64,000 nt of DNA from positions 3,596,001 to 3,660,000 of the forward strand of contig OZ242974.1 in NCBI GenBank assembly GCA_965211775.1, given 5' to 3'. The notes beneath the pieces were generated by a model, which saw nothing but the letters and a program-made list of their open reading frames with translations, ran no database searches and was not told where the DNA came from. This document shows, one piece after another, positions 35,622-45,002 of the stretch; the first letter of the stretch is position 1; the number at the start of each line of letters is the position of its first letter. The translations under genes and the position numbers were made by a program. The DNA is from Thiodiazotropha sp040506975. Lineage in GTDB: Bacteria > Pseudomonadota > Gammaproteobacteria > Chromatiales > Chromatiaceae.

Positions 35622-37189
35622 CCCCAATATTTCACGCATTAAAAAGGCAAAATCCTGATACTTCGATATAATTCAGTTGCTTACACTGTAATCGAAAGGA
35701 TTTTGCCTGTGACAAACTGTACCCAGACTGCCTTTGATTTTCCAGCCCTAAAACGCCGTAAGGTTCAAGCCGAGTTTTCCGGTGGCGATATCACCTCGGA
35801 CGGCGGCGTGTTGCTGCTGCGTGAGATCGACAGGCGTCTGGGATTGCTCGAGGCGGTTGATGCGGTCATCCCCGACCCGCGAGATCCCCGCTATATTGAA
35901 CACAGCCAGTTGAGCCTGTTGCGCCAGCGAGTCTATGGGCTCTGCCTGGGTTATGAAGATCTGAACGACCATCAGACACTACGCACCGACCCGGCCCTAC
36001 AGAGCTCGATCGAACGCGAGGAGGTACTGGGCAGCCAGTCGACACTTTGTCGGCTGGAGAACCGGGTCGATCGCCGGGTTGCCGTTGATGTCCACAACCT
36101 ACTGCTCGAGCAGTTCATTGCCTCATATGATGCACCACCCGATGAGCTGATCCTGGATTTCGACGCCACGGATGATCCGGTGCATGGCCGCCAGGAAGGC
36201 CGCTTCTTTCACGGCTACTACGATCACTACTGCTTCCTGCCCCTGTATGTCTTTTGTGGCGATCAACTGCTGGTGAGTTATCTGCGGCCCAGCCGGATCG
36301 ATGCGCCCAAGCATGCCTGGGCGATTCTGGCGCTGTTGGTCAAACGCCTGCGCCGGGCTTGGCCTGAAGTGCGTATCATCTTTCGGGGCGATAGCGGCTT
36401 TTGCCGTCACCACATGCTCAGCTGGTGCGAGCGCAACGCTGTGGGCTATATCGTGGGCATCGCCAAGAATGACGCCTTGCTGCGGTGTATCCGTGAGCCC
36501 ATGCAGTGGGTTGAGGAACTGGCGAAGCGAACCGGCATGAAGATGCGGGAATTCTTTCAGTTTCACTATGCCGCCAGCACCTGGAAGACGCGTCGCAAGG
36601 TGATCGCCAAACTGGAGGTCACCGACAAGGGGCCAAATCCACGCTTCATCGTCACCAACCTGGCCGGCGACAAACAGCGCCTTTACGATGACCTCTACTG
36701 CGCCCGTGGTGACATGGAGAACCGAATCAAGGAGCAGCAACTGGGGCTGTTCGCCGATCGCACCAGCGCGCATTACTGGTGGGCCAATCAGTTTCGTCTA
36801 CTGCTGTCCAGTCTGGCCTATGTGCTGATGGAGGCCATCCGGCGCCTCGCGCTGAGGGGCACGGAACTGGCGCGTGCACAGATGACCACGATCCGGCTCA
36901 AACTGTTCAAGATCGGGGCGGTCATCATTCGCAACACGCGACGGATCCGCTTCCTGCTCTCCAGCACCTATCCCTATCAGGCGCTGTTTTTCCAGGTGGC
37001 GGCACGACTCAAGCCGGGATAGCCCGGCAGAGTGCTGCCCCGGCACGTTGATCAACAATGGGGGTAAGGGGGAGTCTGCCCGGAGGGTGGAAAATCAGGG
37101 CTTGATAGAGGTTTGGTTCCCAGTGAGGGCAAACCATCCAAGCTTGGCCATATCACCGGCTAAATTTAAAAACGGATGAAACATGCGGG
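35622..37189 (+). mobile_element. IS1380-family element A, copy 2 (in rhs)
   Basis: 1568 bp, flanked by TTAG (35618-35621 and 37190-37193). Opposite orientation to the rhs gene. Same ends as copy 1. Confidence 0.95.
35709..37022 (+). CDS. IS1380-family transposase, copy 2
   Basis: 437 residues from GTG 35709. Identical in type to copy 1 but with the FRGDSGF acidic motif intact (GAT at 36390-36392). One private change, Lys to Arg in LALRGTEL, is seen. Probably active. Confidence 0.93.
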   Translation: MTNCTQTAFDFPALKRRKVQAEFSGGDITSDGGVLLLREIDRRLGLLEAVDAVIPDPRDPRYIEHSQLSLLRQRVYGLCLGYEDLNDHQTLRTDPALQSSIEREEVLGSQSTLCRLENRVDRRVAVDVHNLLLEQFIASYDAPPDELILDFDATDDPVHGRQEGRFFHGYYDHYCFLPLYVFCGDQLLVSYLRPSRIDAPKHAWAILALLVKRLRRAWPEVRIIFRGDSGFCRHHMLSWCERNAVGYIVGIAKNDALLRCIREPMQWVEELAKRTGMKMREFFQFHYAASTWKTRRKVIAKLEVTDKGPNPRFIVTNLAGDKQRLYDDLYCARGDMENRIKEQQLGLFADRTSAHYWWANQFRLLLSSLAYVLMEAIRRLALRGTELARAQMTTIRLKLFKIGAVIIRNTRRIRFLLSSTYPYQALFFQVAARLKPG

Positions 37190-39509
37190 TTAGCGGGCTG
37201 GCGATTATCACCGGGGTGGTACTGTGTTGGCCCAGGTCGATGGTTTGTGCAGTATGGTTGAGGTTGATACTCTGCAACAAGGTGACGTGGGCGCTCTGTT
37301 GCTTGCGGATGAGGGCGATGGGTTGCCCGTCGAGGTAGATATATTCGCGGATCGGTTGACCGGCTTGATTGTATTCACCCAGCAATTGGCCTGCCTGACC
37401 ATATCGGAAATGCGTGGTGATACCATTCACGGTTTTACGTACACGTTCTCCCTTGCCATTGTATCCATAACTCGCCTCGGTTTCTTGATCGTTGAACGCT
37501 GTCATACGATTCGTATCGTCATAGTGATAGTGACCACGCCTGTATTGGATCGCATTGCCTGCTTCATCATAGATAGGTAGCATCGTGGTGGTACTTATGA
37601 CAGTACGTCCTGTCATCGTTAATGTGCTTAGACGGTTGCCGATAGCATCATAACGATAACCAGTCGTGTAGCTGGAACCCTCTGCGGCTCTTGTCAATCT
37701 GTTTAGTGGATCGTAACTGAACTGCTGTTCCCTGTCGTTGTCAAGCAGATCTTGCCAAGTCTCTATGTTGCCAACTGGGTCATGGCCATAGCGGTTCTCT
37801 AGTAATCCAGGAATCAATTGCTCTGTCATACGGTAATCTTGATCATAACTTCGGTTTAGGATCAGGCCATTGCCATACTGTAAGGACTGTGTCGACCCGA
37901 AGGGAAGATTATGTAAATGAGTCACTAGGGGTTGGGTGGTGCCGTCTGATTTTTGTAATGTTATACCATCGAGCTTGCCATGGCTGTAACTAAACAGCAG
38001 CGTATTGCCAGAAGGATAGGTTTGGCTATGCAGGTTGCCTAGGGCATCGTAAGCATAGGTAAAAGTTGTGATAATACCATCCTTACTGGTACGGGTTTTA
38101 CGAATCATCTCCCCAAAGGTATTGTATATGAAGTCTGTTTCGCCCTCGCCATCACTCATGCCAGTGAGTTGTCCGATACCATTGCTGCCCTGATCATAGG
38201 TGTAGTTCACATCCTTACTACTATCCCGATAGTGAATTGCGGTGAGGCGGTACAATTCGTCATAGGTATAGGAGGTTTCAATCCCTCGGGCATCATGCTT
38301 GCTGAGACGATTGCCTACCTCGTCATAGGTATAACGGGCGGTGCCAGTATCAGGGCTTGTTAATTGAATCAGATTGCCAAAACCGTCGTACTCATAGTGA
38401 GTGGTTCGTCCGAGGGGATCAGTAACACTGTTGAGTCTGTCATCAACATCATAGCTATATTGGGTAATACCATTGAGTGCATCGGTTGTCTGAATTAGAC
38501 GATCAAGCGCGTCGTAACCATGGGAGGTAGTATTGCTACTGGCATCAAGAGTTTGGCTCAGATTGCCATTGGCATCATAGCTGTATTCGGTATTGTTCTG
38601 CTGACTATCGAGTTGTTGGCGTAGTCGACTCAATTGATCATAAATCCACTGTTGGGTGTGCATCAACGTACCCTGTGGATCTCTGATCTGTGCAGTCAAT
38701 CGATTACCCATGGCATCCAGTGTATAGTCGACGCGATTTCCTAACTGATCTTCAATAGCGATAAGGCGATGAGCGACGTCATAGAAGTAGGTGGTTCTAA
38801 TCCCAGCGGGTTCGGTTGTCTGGACAAGGTTGCCAACCGCATCATAATCATAGTCCGTCGTGCGTATAGAAGCGCCATTGCTGAGTCTTTGTTGTATGAG
38901 GCGCCCCCGGGTATCGTAGCTCAGGGTAGTGATTAGACCGTTTGGATCTTCTATGACCATGGGGCGGCCTGACGGATCATGCCGAGTAATTCGAGTTGTA
39001 TGCCCTAAGACATTGCTGATCGCAATGAGGTTGCCGAGCGAGTCATAGCGATAGTGTATGGTATCGCCATTGCCTGGTAATGGGCCATCGATAGCGGCCG
39101 GCAAACCCGCTCCACTTTCACCATGAGGGACATAGGAGTAGGTATAGGTTGATGATACGTTTGCTGTACTATCGGATATGGTTCTGGTGAGCAATCGGCC
39201 AATACTGTCATAGGTAAAGGTACTGGAAGAGTCTTGCTGATTTATCTGCGTCGGCAGATTGAACTCTGAATGCCACTCGGTTGTGGTAGTTCGTTCCTCC
39301 TGCTCTCCGACTGCTTCAATGCGGGTCTGTACGAGTCCTCTATTGTTATAGCTGAGACGGGTTTGATTGCCTACCCAATCGATGTATCCGGTCAATCTTC
39401 CGTTCTCGTCATATGTCCTCTCTCGCATATCGCCATTTTTACAGGTCGTACATGGATCTCCTTGGATGGTTTGCACTTTCCTCACACCATGTAAAGTAAC
39501 AAAATGATA
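37190..39509 (-). pseudogene. rhs fragment B: YD-repeat shell
   Basis: Middle piece of the split rhs gene. Starts after the IS1595 joint with VTLHGVRKVQ and consists of successive ~20-residue YD repeats (for example YSYDANGNLSQTLDAS, YEYDGFGNLIQLT, YRYDAIGNRLSTL). No independent start is likely, although an internal ATG or TTG could be used. It ends at the IS1380 joint. Confidence 0.85.
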
Positions 39510-40538
39510 CCTGATTACTCATGAGGCTCAGCTATTGAGCCTGTGGTGCAAGCATAATGGAACCTACTGAATAAAAGAGGATTTCATCATGCCGAGAAAT
39601 ACTATTCAATTTCAAAAAGGTCTTGGTTTGCACGATTTTCTGGAACAATATGGGACCGAGGATCAGTGTCGACAGGCATTGTATGATTTGCGCTGGCCGA
39701 CGGGCTATGTCTGCCCTGAGTGCGGCAACACAACAGGCTGTGAACTCAAAAAGCGTCAGATATATCAATGTCACAAGTGCCATCATCAGACTTCCCTGAC
39801 CGCCGGCAGCATCTTCCATGGCACCAAGCTGCCGCTGAGAACGTGGTTTCTTGCGATCTATCTGTTGACCCAACGCAAGAAAAGTATCTCGGCGCTGCAA
39901 CTTTCCCGCGAAATCGGGGTGAACTACAATACGGCCTGGCGACTCAAGCATAAGTTGATGCAGGTGATGATGGAACGTGAGCGTGGAAAAAAACTGGCCG
40001 GTCGCATCGAATTGGATGATGCTTATCTCGGAGGCGAGCAAGCCGGTAAGCGTGGTCGTGGGTCGCGCAACAAAATCCCTTTCGTAGCTGCTGTTGAGAC
40101 GACGCGGGACGGCAGGCCCATGAAAATTCAACTGCGTCGTGTAAGGGGCTTCCGCAAACGTGAAATCGCCCGCTACGCCCGCTCCTGCTTGATGCCTGGC
40201 AGCGAAGTCTTTACCGATGGGCTTTGGTGCTTTAGTGGCGTGACAACCGCTGATTGCCATCATAACCCCATGGTGACGGGTGGTGGGCGCCAAAGTGTCC
40301 AGTATTCGTGCTTCAAATGGGTAAACACGATGTTGGGTAATGTCAAAAACAGTCTGTTGGGTACTTTTCATGCGATTCGAGATAAACATGTGTCGCGTTA
40401 TCTTGCTGAGTTCGAATATCGGTTTAACCGCCGTTTCGATTTACCCGCCATGATTGAACGATTGCTTTTTGCCGCTCTTCGCACTCCACCTATGCCATAT
40501 CGCCTCTTGAGAATGGCTGAGGTTTAGGGGTAATCAGG
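39510..40538 (+). mobile_element. IS1595-family element, copy 2 (in rhs)
   Basis: 1029 bp with termini CCTGATTAC/GTAATCAGG and a perfect 8-bp target duplication AAATGATA (39502-39509 and 40539-40546). Inverted relative to copy 1. Confidence 0.95.
39589..40527 (+). CDS. IS1595-family transposase, copy 2
   Basis: 312 residues, same sequence as copy 1, with zinc ribbon and ISXO2-like catalytic domain. Complete and likely functional; inserted opposite to rhs transcription. Confidence 0.93.
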   Translation: MPRNTIQFQKGLGLHDFLEQYGTEDQCRQALYDLRWPTGYVCPECGNTTGCELKKRQIYQCHKCHHQTSLTAGSIFHGTKLPLRTWFLAIYLLTQRKKSISALQLSREIGVNYNTAWRLKHKLMQVMMERERGKKLAGRIELDDAYLGGEQAGKRGRGSRNKIPFVAAVETTRDGRPMKIQLRRVRGFRKREIARYARSCLMPGSEVFTDGLWCFSGVTTADCHHNPMVTGGGRQSVQYSCFKWVNTMLGNVKNSLLGTFHAIRDKHVSRYLAEFEYRFNRRFDLPAMIERLLFAALRTPPMPYRLLRMAEV

Positions 40539-41749
40539 AAATGATATGTACGTTCGGCACCGAGCATGTCGCTGACTGTTGTGCTACCGTCACTATTGTA
40601 GGTAAGCTCTACTTTATCCGTCTCACCTGCATGCTCAGAGCTTATTACCCTGCCATTGCTGTCATATGTCCAAGTGGCATAGCGAGAATCATTTTCGTCA
40701 GTGATGCCAGTGAGATTGTGAGGATAATTGGCATCTTCATAGTGGTATGTTACGGCACGCCCATCTGGGTAGGTGACGGAAGCCAAATTACCAACTTCGT
40801 CATAATCGTACTGCAGTTCACCATCAGGGGTGATAATCGAGATGATCTGGTTGCTTGCATTATAAGTGATGTTGAGTTCTCGTCCGAATGGCCCGGTAAC
40901 GCGCGCCAGACCTTCTTCTGCATCATAGGTGAAGTTGGTAGTCTGGCCTTGATGTCTCATAGTGCTTAGAAGTCGGCCGGTTGTATCATAAGTTTCGATT
41001 TCACCACTGCGATTAATAAGCCTATATCCGGTACTAGCCTCTTCAAATCTCAGTAGCGTATCGGGATCGCCGTTCCAATCACCATCTCGATTTATCCAAG
41101 TCTCACTACGACCATTTGCCTGCTCAATTGATAACCTATTCTGTGTTGTTTCATCGAATACAAGTCTCCTGGTTATTGTGCTAGTCCATCCAAATCCAAA
41201 CACACCGCTTTTAGGACTAAGGCTGTTATAGTGCCGTACAATTTCCAGCTGTCCATTATAGGATCGATAGTCTATTTCCTTTTGATATTTATTACCTGAT
41301 GCCGGGCTACACGGATTGCCCTCACCATCGCAACTCTCTCCTTTTTCTTTTTCTTCTTGTGGTTCATCAACCGGGTCTTCTTCAGGTGGAAATGTACATG
41401 GCGGTCTATCACCTGGGTAGGCGAACTGGTTAGGATCTTCTCCTAAAATGCAAAAACACTCTTCAACTGGTTTCTCTTCCGAACAAGTCGTTTCACAGAA
41501 TTCGTCGATATATGCCATGCCGCTATTGGCGGTACAAATATGACCACTAAGGCCATCACGTGCTGTAGCTGCAATTACTTTACATCCAGTTAATATATCT
41601 ATAGGACGTGCGCCTACTTCCAGCGGCCTTGCTCCAGTCTCAATATATCTGTCATAACATACTCGTGGTATGGCCCCGTTGACGTATTGGGCAATTAGCA
41701 TAAGAAGTGTAAATACTAAAAGACAATGGACATATGTTAACCGTCTCAT
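40539..41749 (-). pseudogene. rhs fragment A: signal peptide and first repeats
   Basis: Contains the Sec signal peptide, a Cys-rich N-terminal region (CETTCSEEKP-like FCETTCSEEKPVEECFC), an acidic linker, then ASGNKYQKEIDY and the start of the YD repeats. Ends at the IS1595 joint after ERTYHF. If expressed it would give a truncated secreted protein. Confidence 0.85.
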
Positions 41750-41820
41750 ATTGCCCTTGACGAGAAAAAACAGTATTAAAAGCTTGTAGTACTTCCCTGT
41801 TATCATCTTGTTACACCTAA

Positions 41821-42976
41821 GGCATCTCTGATTAATTCCAAGAATCGCATAATATCGATACATTGATCACCAGCCCCAAAAAAGCGCGATGAAACAACAC
41901 AGCCTAGAAGCCAGTGGCTTCTAAAAATACCGCAAGAAGACCCGCAAAGAGCAGTTTCTTGATGAAATGGACGAGATCATTCCCTGGAACGAGATGTGCA
42001 AGGCAATCGCCCCTTACTACCCAAAACCGCTGAAAGCCGGCAGAAAGCCCATTGGGCTAGAGCGCATGCTGCGCATCCATTTTCTGCAGCATTGGTTTGA
42101 GCTTTCCGATCCGGCTGCGGAAGAGGCGCTTTACGACTCAAGAGCCATGCGTCTGTTTGTAGGGATAGACTTGGGTGCAGAGCCGGTCCCTGACGAAACG
42201 ACGATCTGCAAGTTTCGCCACCTGATGGAGCGGAACAACTTGGGCGATGAGCTGTTTCGCCTTGTCAACGTCTATCTGGCGGAAAACGGTATGAAAGTGA
42301 GTCGGGGCACCATAGTGGATGCCACCATTATCAATGCACCGAGTTCGACCAAGAACAAAGAGAAGCAGCGAGACCCGGACATGCATCAGACCAAGAAAGG
42401 CAACCAGTGGTACTTTGGCATGAAGGCGCACATTGGCGTAGACAGCCGTACCAAGCTGATTCACTCGATCGCCGTGACCCCTGCCAATGTGCATGATTCA
42501 CAGATGCTGGGGGATCTACTGCACGGCGAGGAAACCCGTCTCTGGGGAGATTCTGCCTATGCAGGTCAGCGAGAACAACTAAAAGAACACGCTCCTCAGG
42601 CAAAAGACTTTACGCAGAAAAAAGGCTGCCGTAACCGCCAGTTGAGCGAAGCGGAACAATCAGCCAACCGGCACAAGTCAAAGACCCGCGCCAGAGTCGA
42701 GCATGTCTTTGGTGTAATGAAGCGCCAGTTCGGTTTCACCAAGGTGCGTTACCGCGGGTTGGAAAAGAATGCGCACTGCGTATTCACCAAATGTGCTTTA
42801 GTGAATCTGGTGCTGGCAAAGCGGCCATTACTGGCGCAATGACAGGCAAGGTGCGCCTGGATGCTGGTAACAGGCAGCAACCAGGCGGGCAAACAGGAAG
42901 ACTGTCATGTTTTACGGGTGTTTTGAGTAAAAAATGATGGATCAAGGTTGAAAGGCATCAATTGTTCAGAGCTTCC
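41821..42976 (+). mobile_element. IS5-family element
   Basis: 1156 bp with imperfect 17-bp inverted repeats (GGCATCTCTGATTAATT left; GGAAGCTCTGAACAATT reading in from the right) and a 4-bp target duplication CTAA (41817-41820 and 42977-42980), the IS5-group target. It sits 71 bp upstream of the rhs start codon, likely separating it from its promoter. Confidence 0.92.
41889..42842 (+). pseudogene. IS5-family transposase with early in-frame stop
   Basis: The natural ATG at 41889 gives 11 codons, then TAA at 41922-41924, then continues in the same frame (KYRKKTRKEQFLDEMDEIIPW) to 42842. A Gln codon changed to TAA is likely. An internal ATG at 41967 gives 291 residues containing the DDE motifs (GTIVDATIINAPSSTKNKE, WGDSAYAGQ, RARVEHVFGVMKRQFGF). 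Such an N-terminally shortened protein may or may not be active. Confidence 0.8.
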
Positions 42977-42980
42977 CTAA

Positions 42981-43630
42981 GTAAGTATCCCCCGGCAAAG
43001 CCGGGGGCTTTAGTTGTGAACCGCTCGAAGCGGTCTGTAAAACGGAGCCTATTGGCTCCTTGAGCCCCTCAAAGGGGCTGTTACATCAACTGTAACTGAT
43101 CAATCCTACGGTCTTCCGCTTCCTGCTGCCGTATATACTCCCGAATCACCTGCTCATCCCTGCCTACCGTCGAGGTAAAATATCCCCTGGCCCAGAAATG
43201 ATGGCCAACATAGTTCCTTTTCCGACCCAGGTAGGTACGGGCTATGTGGATCGCACTTTTACCTTTGATAAACCCAACTACCTGCGATACCGCATATTTT
43301 GGTGGTATCGATATCATCATATGAACATGATCAGCCATAACATGCCCTTCCTCTATCAAACTCTCTTTCTGCCTCGCCAGCCGATGAAATACCTCTCCAA
43401 GCTCCTGCCTGATCTGCCCAAAAAGCGTCTTCCTCCGGTACTTCGGGATAAACACAATATGGTACTTACACTCCCATCTCGTGTGGCTTAAACTTTCTAC
43501 TTGTCTCATGGTTTCTCCTTAGCGTGTTGCTTGGCGGCTCACGCTTTGGGGTTACTATGAGACTCCTGTTTCTGTCAAACTGTTGATGCCTCCCCAGCAG
43601 AGCTGGGGGGTCTCCATTTTTGTCTAGGAT
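42981..43630 (-). mobile_element. IS200/IS605-family element (approximate ends)
   Basis: A tnpA gene bracketed by strong imperfect-palindromic ends: CCCCCGGC/GCCGGGGG (42989-43007) on one side and CCCCAGC/GCTGGGG (43592-43608) on the other, as expected for subterminal hairpins recognised by HUH transposases. Between tnpA and the left hairpin are three more hairpins (~43017-43080). No inverted repeats or target duplication, as typical. It directly abuts the IS5 target duplication. Confidence 0.7.
43081..43509 (-). CDS. tnpA: IS200/IS605-family HUH transposase TnpA
   Basis: 142 residues, usual size. YHIVFIPKYRRK start, HUH motif in ADHVHMMISIPP (His-x-His) and catalytic Tyr in VIREYIRQQE. Single-strand DNA transposase; no tnpB companion. 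Confidence 0.93.
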   Translation of the reverse strand: MRQVESLSHTRWECKYHIVFIPKYRRKTLFGQIRQELGEVFHRLARQKESLIEEGHVMADHVHMMISIPPKYAVSQVVGFIKGKSAIHIARTYLGRKRNYVGHHFWARGYFTSTVGRDEQVIREYIRQQEAEDRRIDQLQLM

Positions 43631-44279
43631 AATTGAACACTACCGATAGATCCAAAGAGATCTATCGGGCGACAGTTCTATGTTGTGGAAGTACTGAGGG
43701 AGATGGTATAGACAGGATAGAGAGAGCGAATCTACCGTACGCTATCAAGGACACGACCTGACACCCAGTTTTCCATAACTTTGGGTTTTTTATAAAATAG
43801 GGTAATTCTATATTAACCTAAGCTTCCTTGCCGATTGTAGCGAGAATGCTATATCATGATGGCATATATCATCAAGTTAAAATTAAATCTGTTTAATTGT
43901 TCTTGCTGAGATTTGGAAACTTTCTTCTATGTGGTCATCAGGCGCATAGCCCCAAGAATCGGCGTTAGATGATACCCCAATTTCCGGCAAGCTTCCTTGA
44001 GTATGTAACTCATACCGACCAGCCCCGTGAACCGGCTTTCGAATCGCCGGTTCATATTGAGCCAATGCTTGTGATCGATCTGTAATCGTTGAAGAACGAT
44101 CATCGCAACGACATGCAAACATAACCTGGAATGCCACACCATTGAACAGCTGCAATAGCTGAAGAGTGGCCATGAGTCTGCTCTATTTGTAACCACAATT
44201 GCACTAATGGCGCGGAAATTGCTGATCTTTGGCAGTCAATATCAAGCACCAGCCACACTTCAATAAAAGGGATATATCC
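43631..44279. other. Gene-poor spacer
   Basis: A perfect 10-bp inverted repeat CCGATAGATC/GATCTATCGG lies at 43643-43668 (6-nt loop). Two overlapping minus-strand frames (43883-44173 and 43927-44196) exist; the second has a plausible stretch (GLVGMSYILKEACRKLG) but no RBS or match I recognise, so I leave it uncalled or as a possible gene remnant. Confidence 0.4.
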
Positions 44280-44786
44280 ATGGCATGCAATCTAAGCAAG
44301 TTCATCACTGAATCCGTCGCTTCCCTTGAAAGCGACACCGACATACAGACCGCGGCAGCCTATATGGCGGAACGCGGACTCGGTTCACTTGTGGTTACCG
44401 AAAATGGTGAGGTTATCGGACTTTTCACCGAGCGTGACCTGTTGACGCGCGTTGTTGGTGCAGGCAAGGATCCGGATGCACTAAATTTGGGCGAAATCTG
44501 TACCCGCAACCTGATCTCCGTCTCCTCCGACAGTTCCTGCGCCTATGCCATCCAGCTGATGCGTCGCAATCGCTGCCGCCGTCTCCTGGTCTACCGCCAT
44601 GACAATCTCCAGGGTTTGGTCAATATGTCGGAAGTCGCCCACGCCCTGGCTGATCACAACTCTTCCAAGAACATCCTTGTCAACCTGGTGGGGGGGATCA
44701 CATTGGTTGTCGTGCTGGCGGTAATCGGCATGTTGATCTCCCACATCCCTGACATGATACAGCTCGCTGACCGCACCCTGAAGTAA
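44280..44786 (+). CDS. CBS-domain protein with C-terminal membrane anchor
   Basis: 168 residues from ATG 44280 (AAAGGG at 44265-44270). Two CBS motifs: TAAAYMAERGLGSLVVTENG with GLFTERDLL (~20-60) and AYAIQLMRRNRCRRLLVYRH (~80-115). A hydrophobic helix (~135-160) near the C-terminus anchors it. CBS pairs bind adenosine nucleotides and usually regulate a partner. No partner is clear; an RND operon follows. Confidence 0.88.
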   Translation: MACNLSKFITESVASLESDTDIQTAAAYMAERGLGSLVVTENGEVIGLFTERDLLTRVVGAGKDPDALNLGEICTRNLISVSSDSSCAYAIQLMRRNRCRRLLVYRHDNLQGLVNMSEVAHALADHNSSKNILVNLVGGITLVVVLAVIGMLISHIPDMIQLADRTLK

Positions 44787-45002
44787 GGCCTATCTCTCGA
44801 CTGTATGCCCAATTGCTTCCGCTCTTTGAGAGTGAGATCATTAGACTGTCGCCCTGCCTGGAATAGGCTGGTTCTCCCGGCCGGGTCGATGCGTTACTGA
44901 GATAATTGCTCGGCCAGGTTTTAGTATCACAATACCTCGGTTCTATAGATTGCGTGCCCGGCATCATGTCTATTGACCCGATCACCATGGTACGCACTCA
45001 CT

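Larger units (their letters stand above)
34212..41749 (-). pseudogene. Large secreted RHS/YD-repeat protein gene, split by two insertion sequences
   Basis: ATG 41749 starts a Sec signal peptide (RRLTYVHCLLVFTLLMLIA, cleavage after VNG). The frame runs to 34212. Deleting IS1595 copy 2 plus one AAATGATA (1037 bp) and IS1380 copy 2 plus one TTAG (1572 bp) leaves 4929 bases, exactly 1643 codons (1642 residues). Joints read AERTYHF-VTLHGV and IIASPL-TYNGGQ. The product has ~30 or more YD repeats, an RHS core ending DYDPTTGRYLQSDPIGL (about residue 1505) and a ~130-residue Cys-rich C-terminal domain. RHS shells deliver C-terminal toxins. The gene is now inactive as a whole, and IS5 sits 71 bp upstream. 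Confidence 0.88.

Noticed and set aside
39532..40389. 285-residue ORF antisense to the IS1595 transposase (also 33306-34163)
   Set aside because: Present in both copies only because the element is duplicated; no RBS or known domain.
33157..40538. Inversion between the two inverted IS1595 copies
   Set aside because: Undoing such an inversion does not produce matching target duplications on either copy, and the rhs frame already joins perfectly in the present orientation.
42981..43080. CRISPR-like array of short palindromes
   Set aside because: The four hairpins differ in sequence and are not regularly spaced repeats; they belong to the IS200-type element.
43883..44196. Overlapping minus-strand ORFs after the IS200 element
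   Set aside because: No RBS, no recognisable family, mutually overlapping in different frames; could be a decayed gene but not supportable as a CDS.
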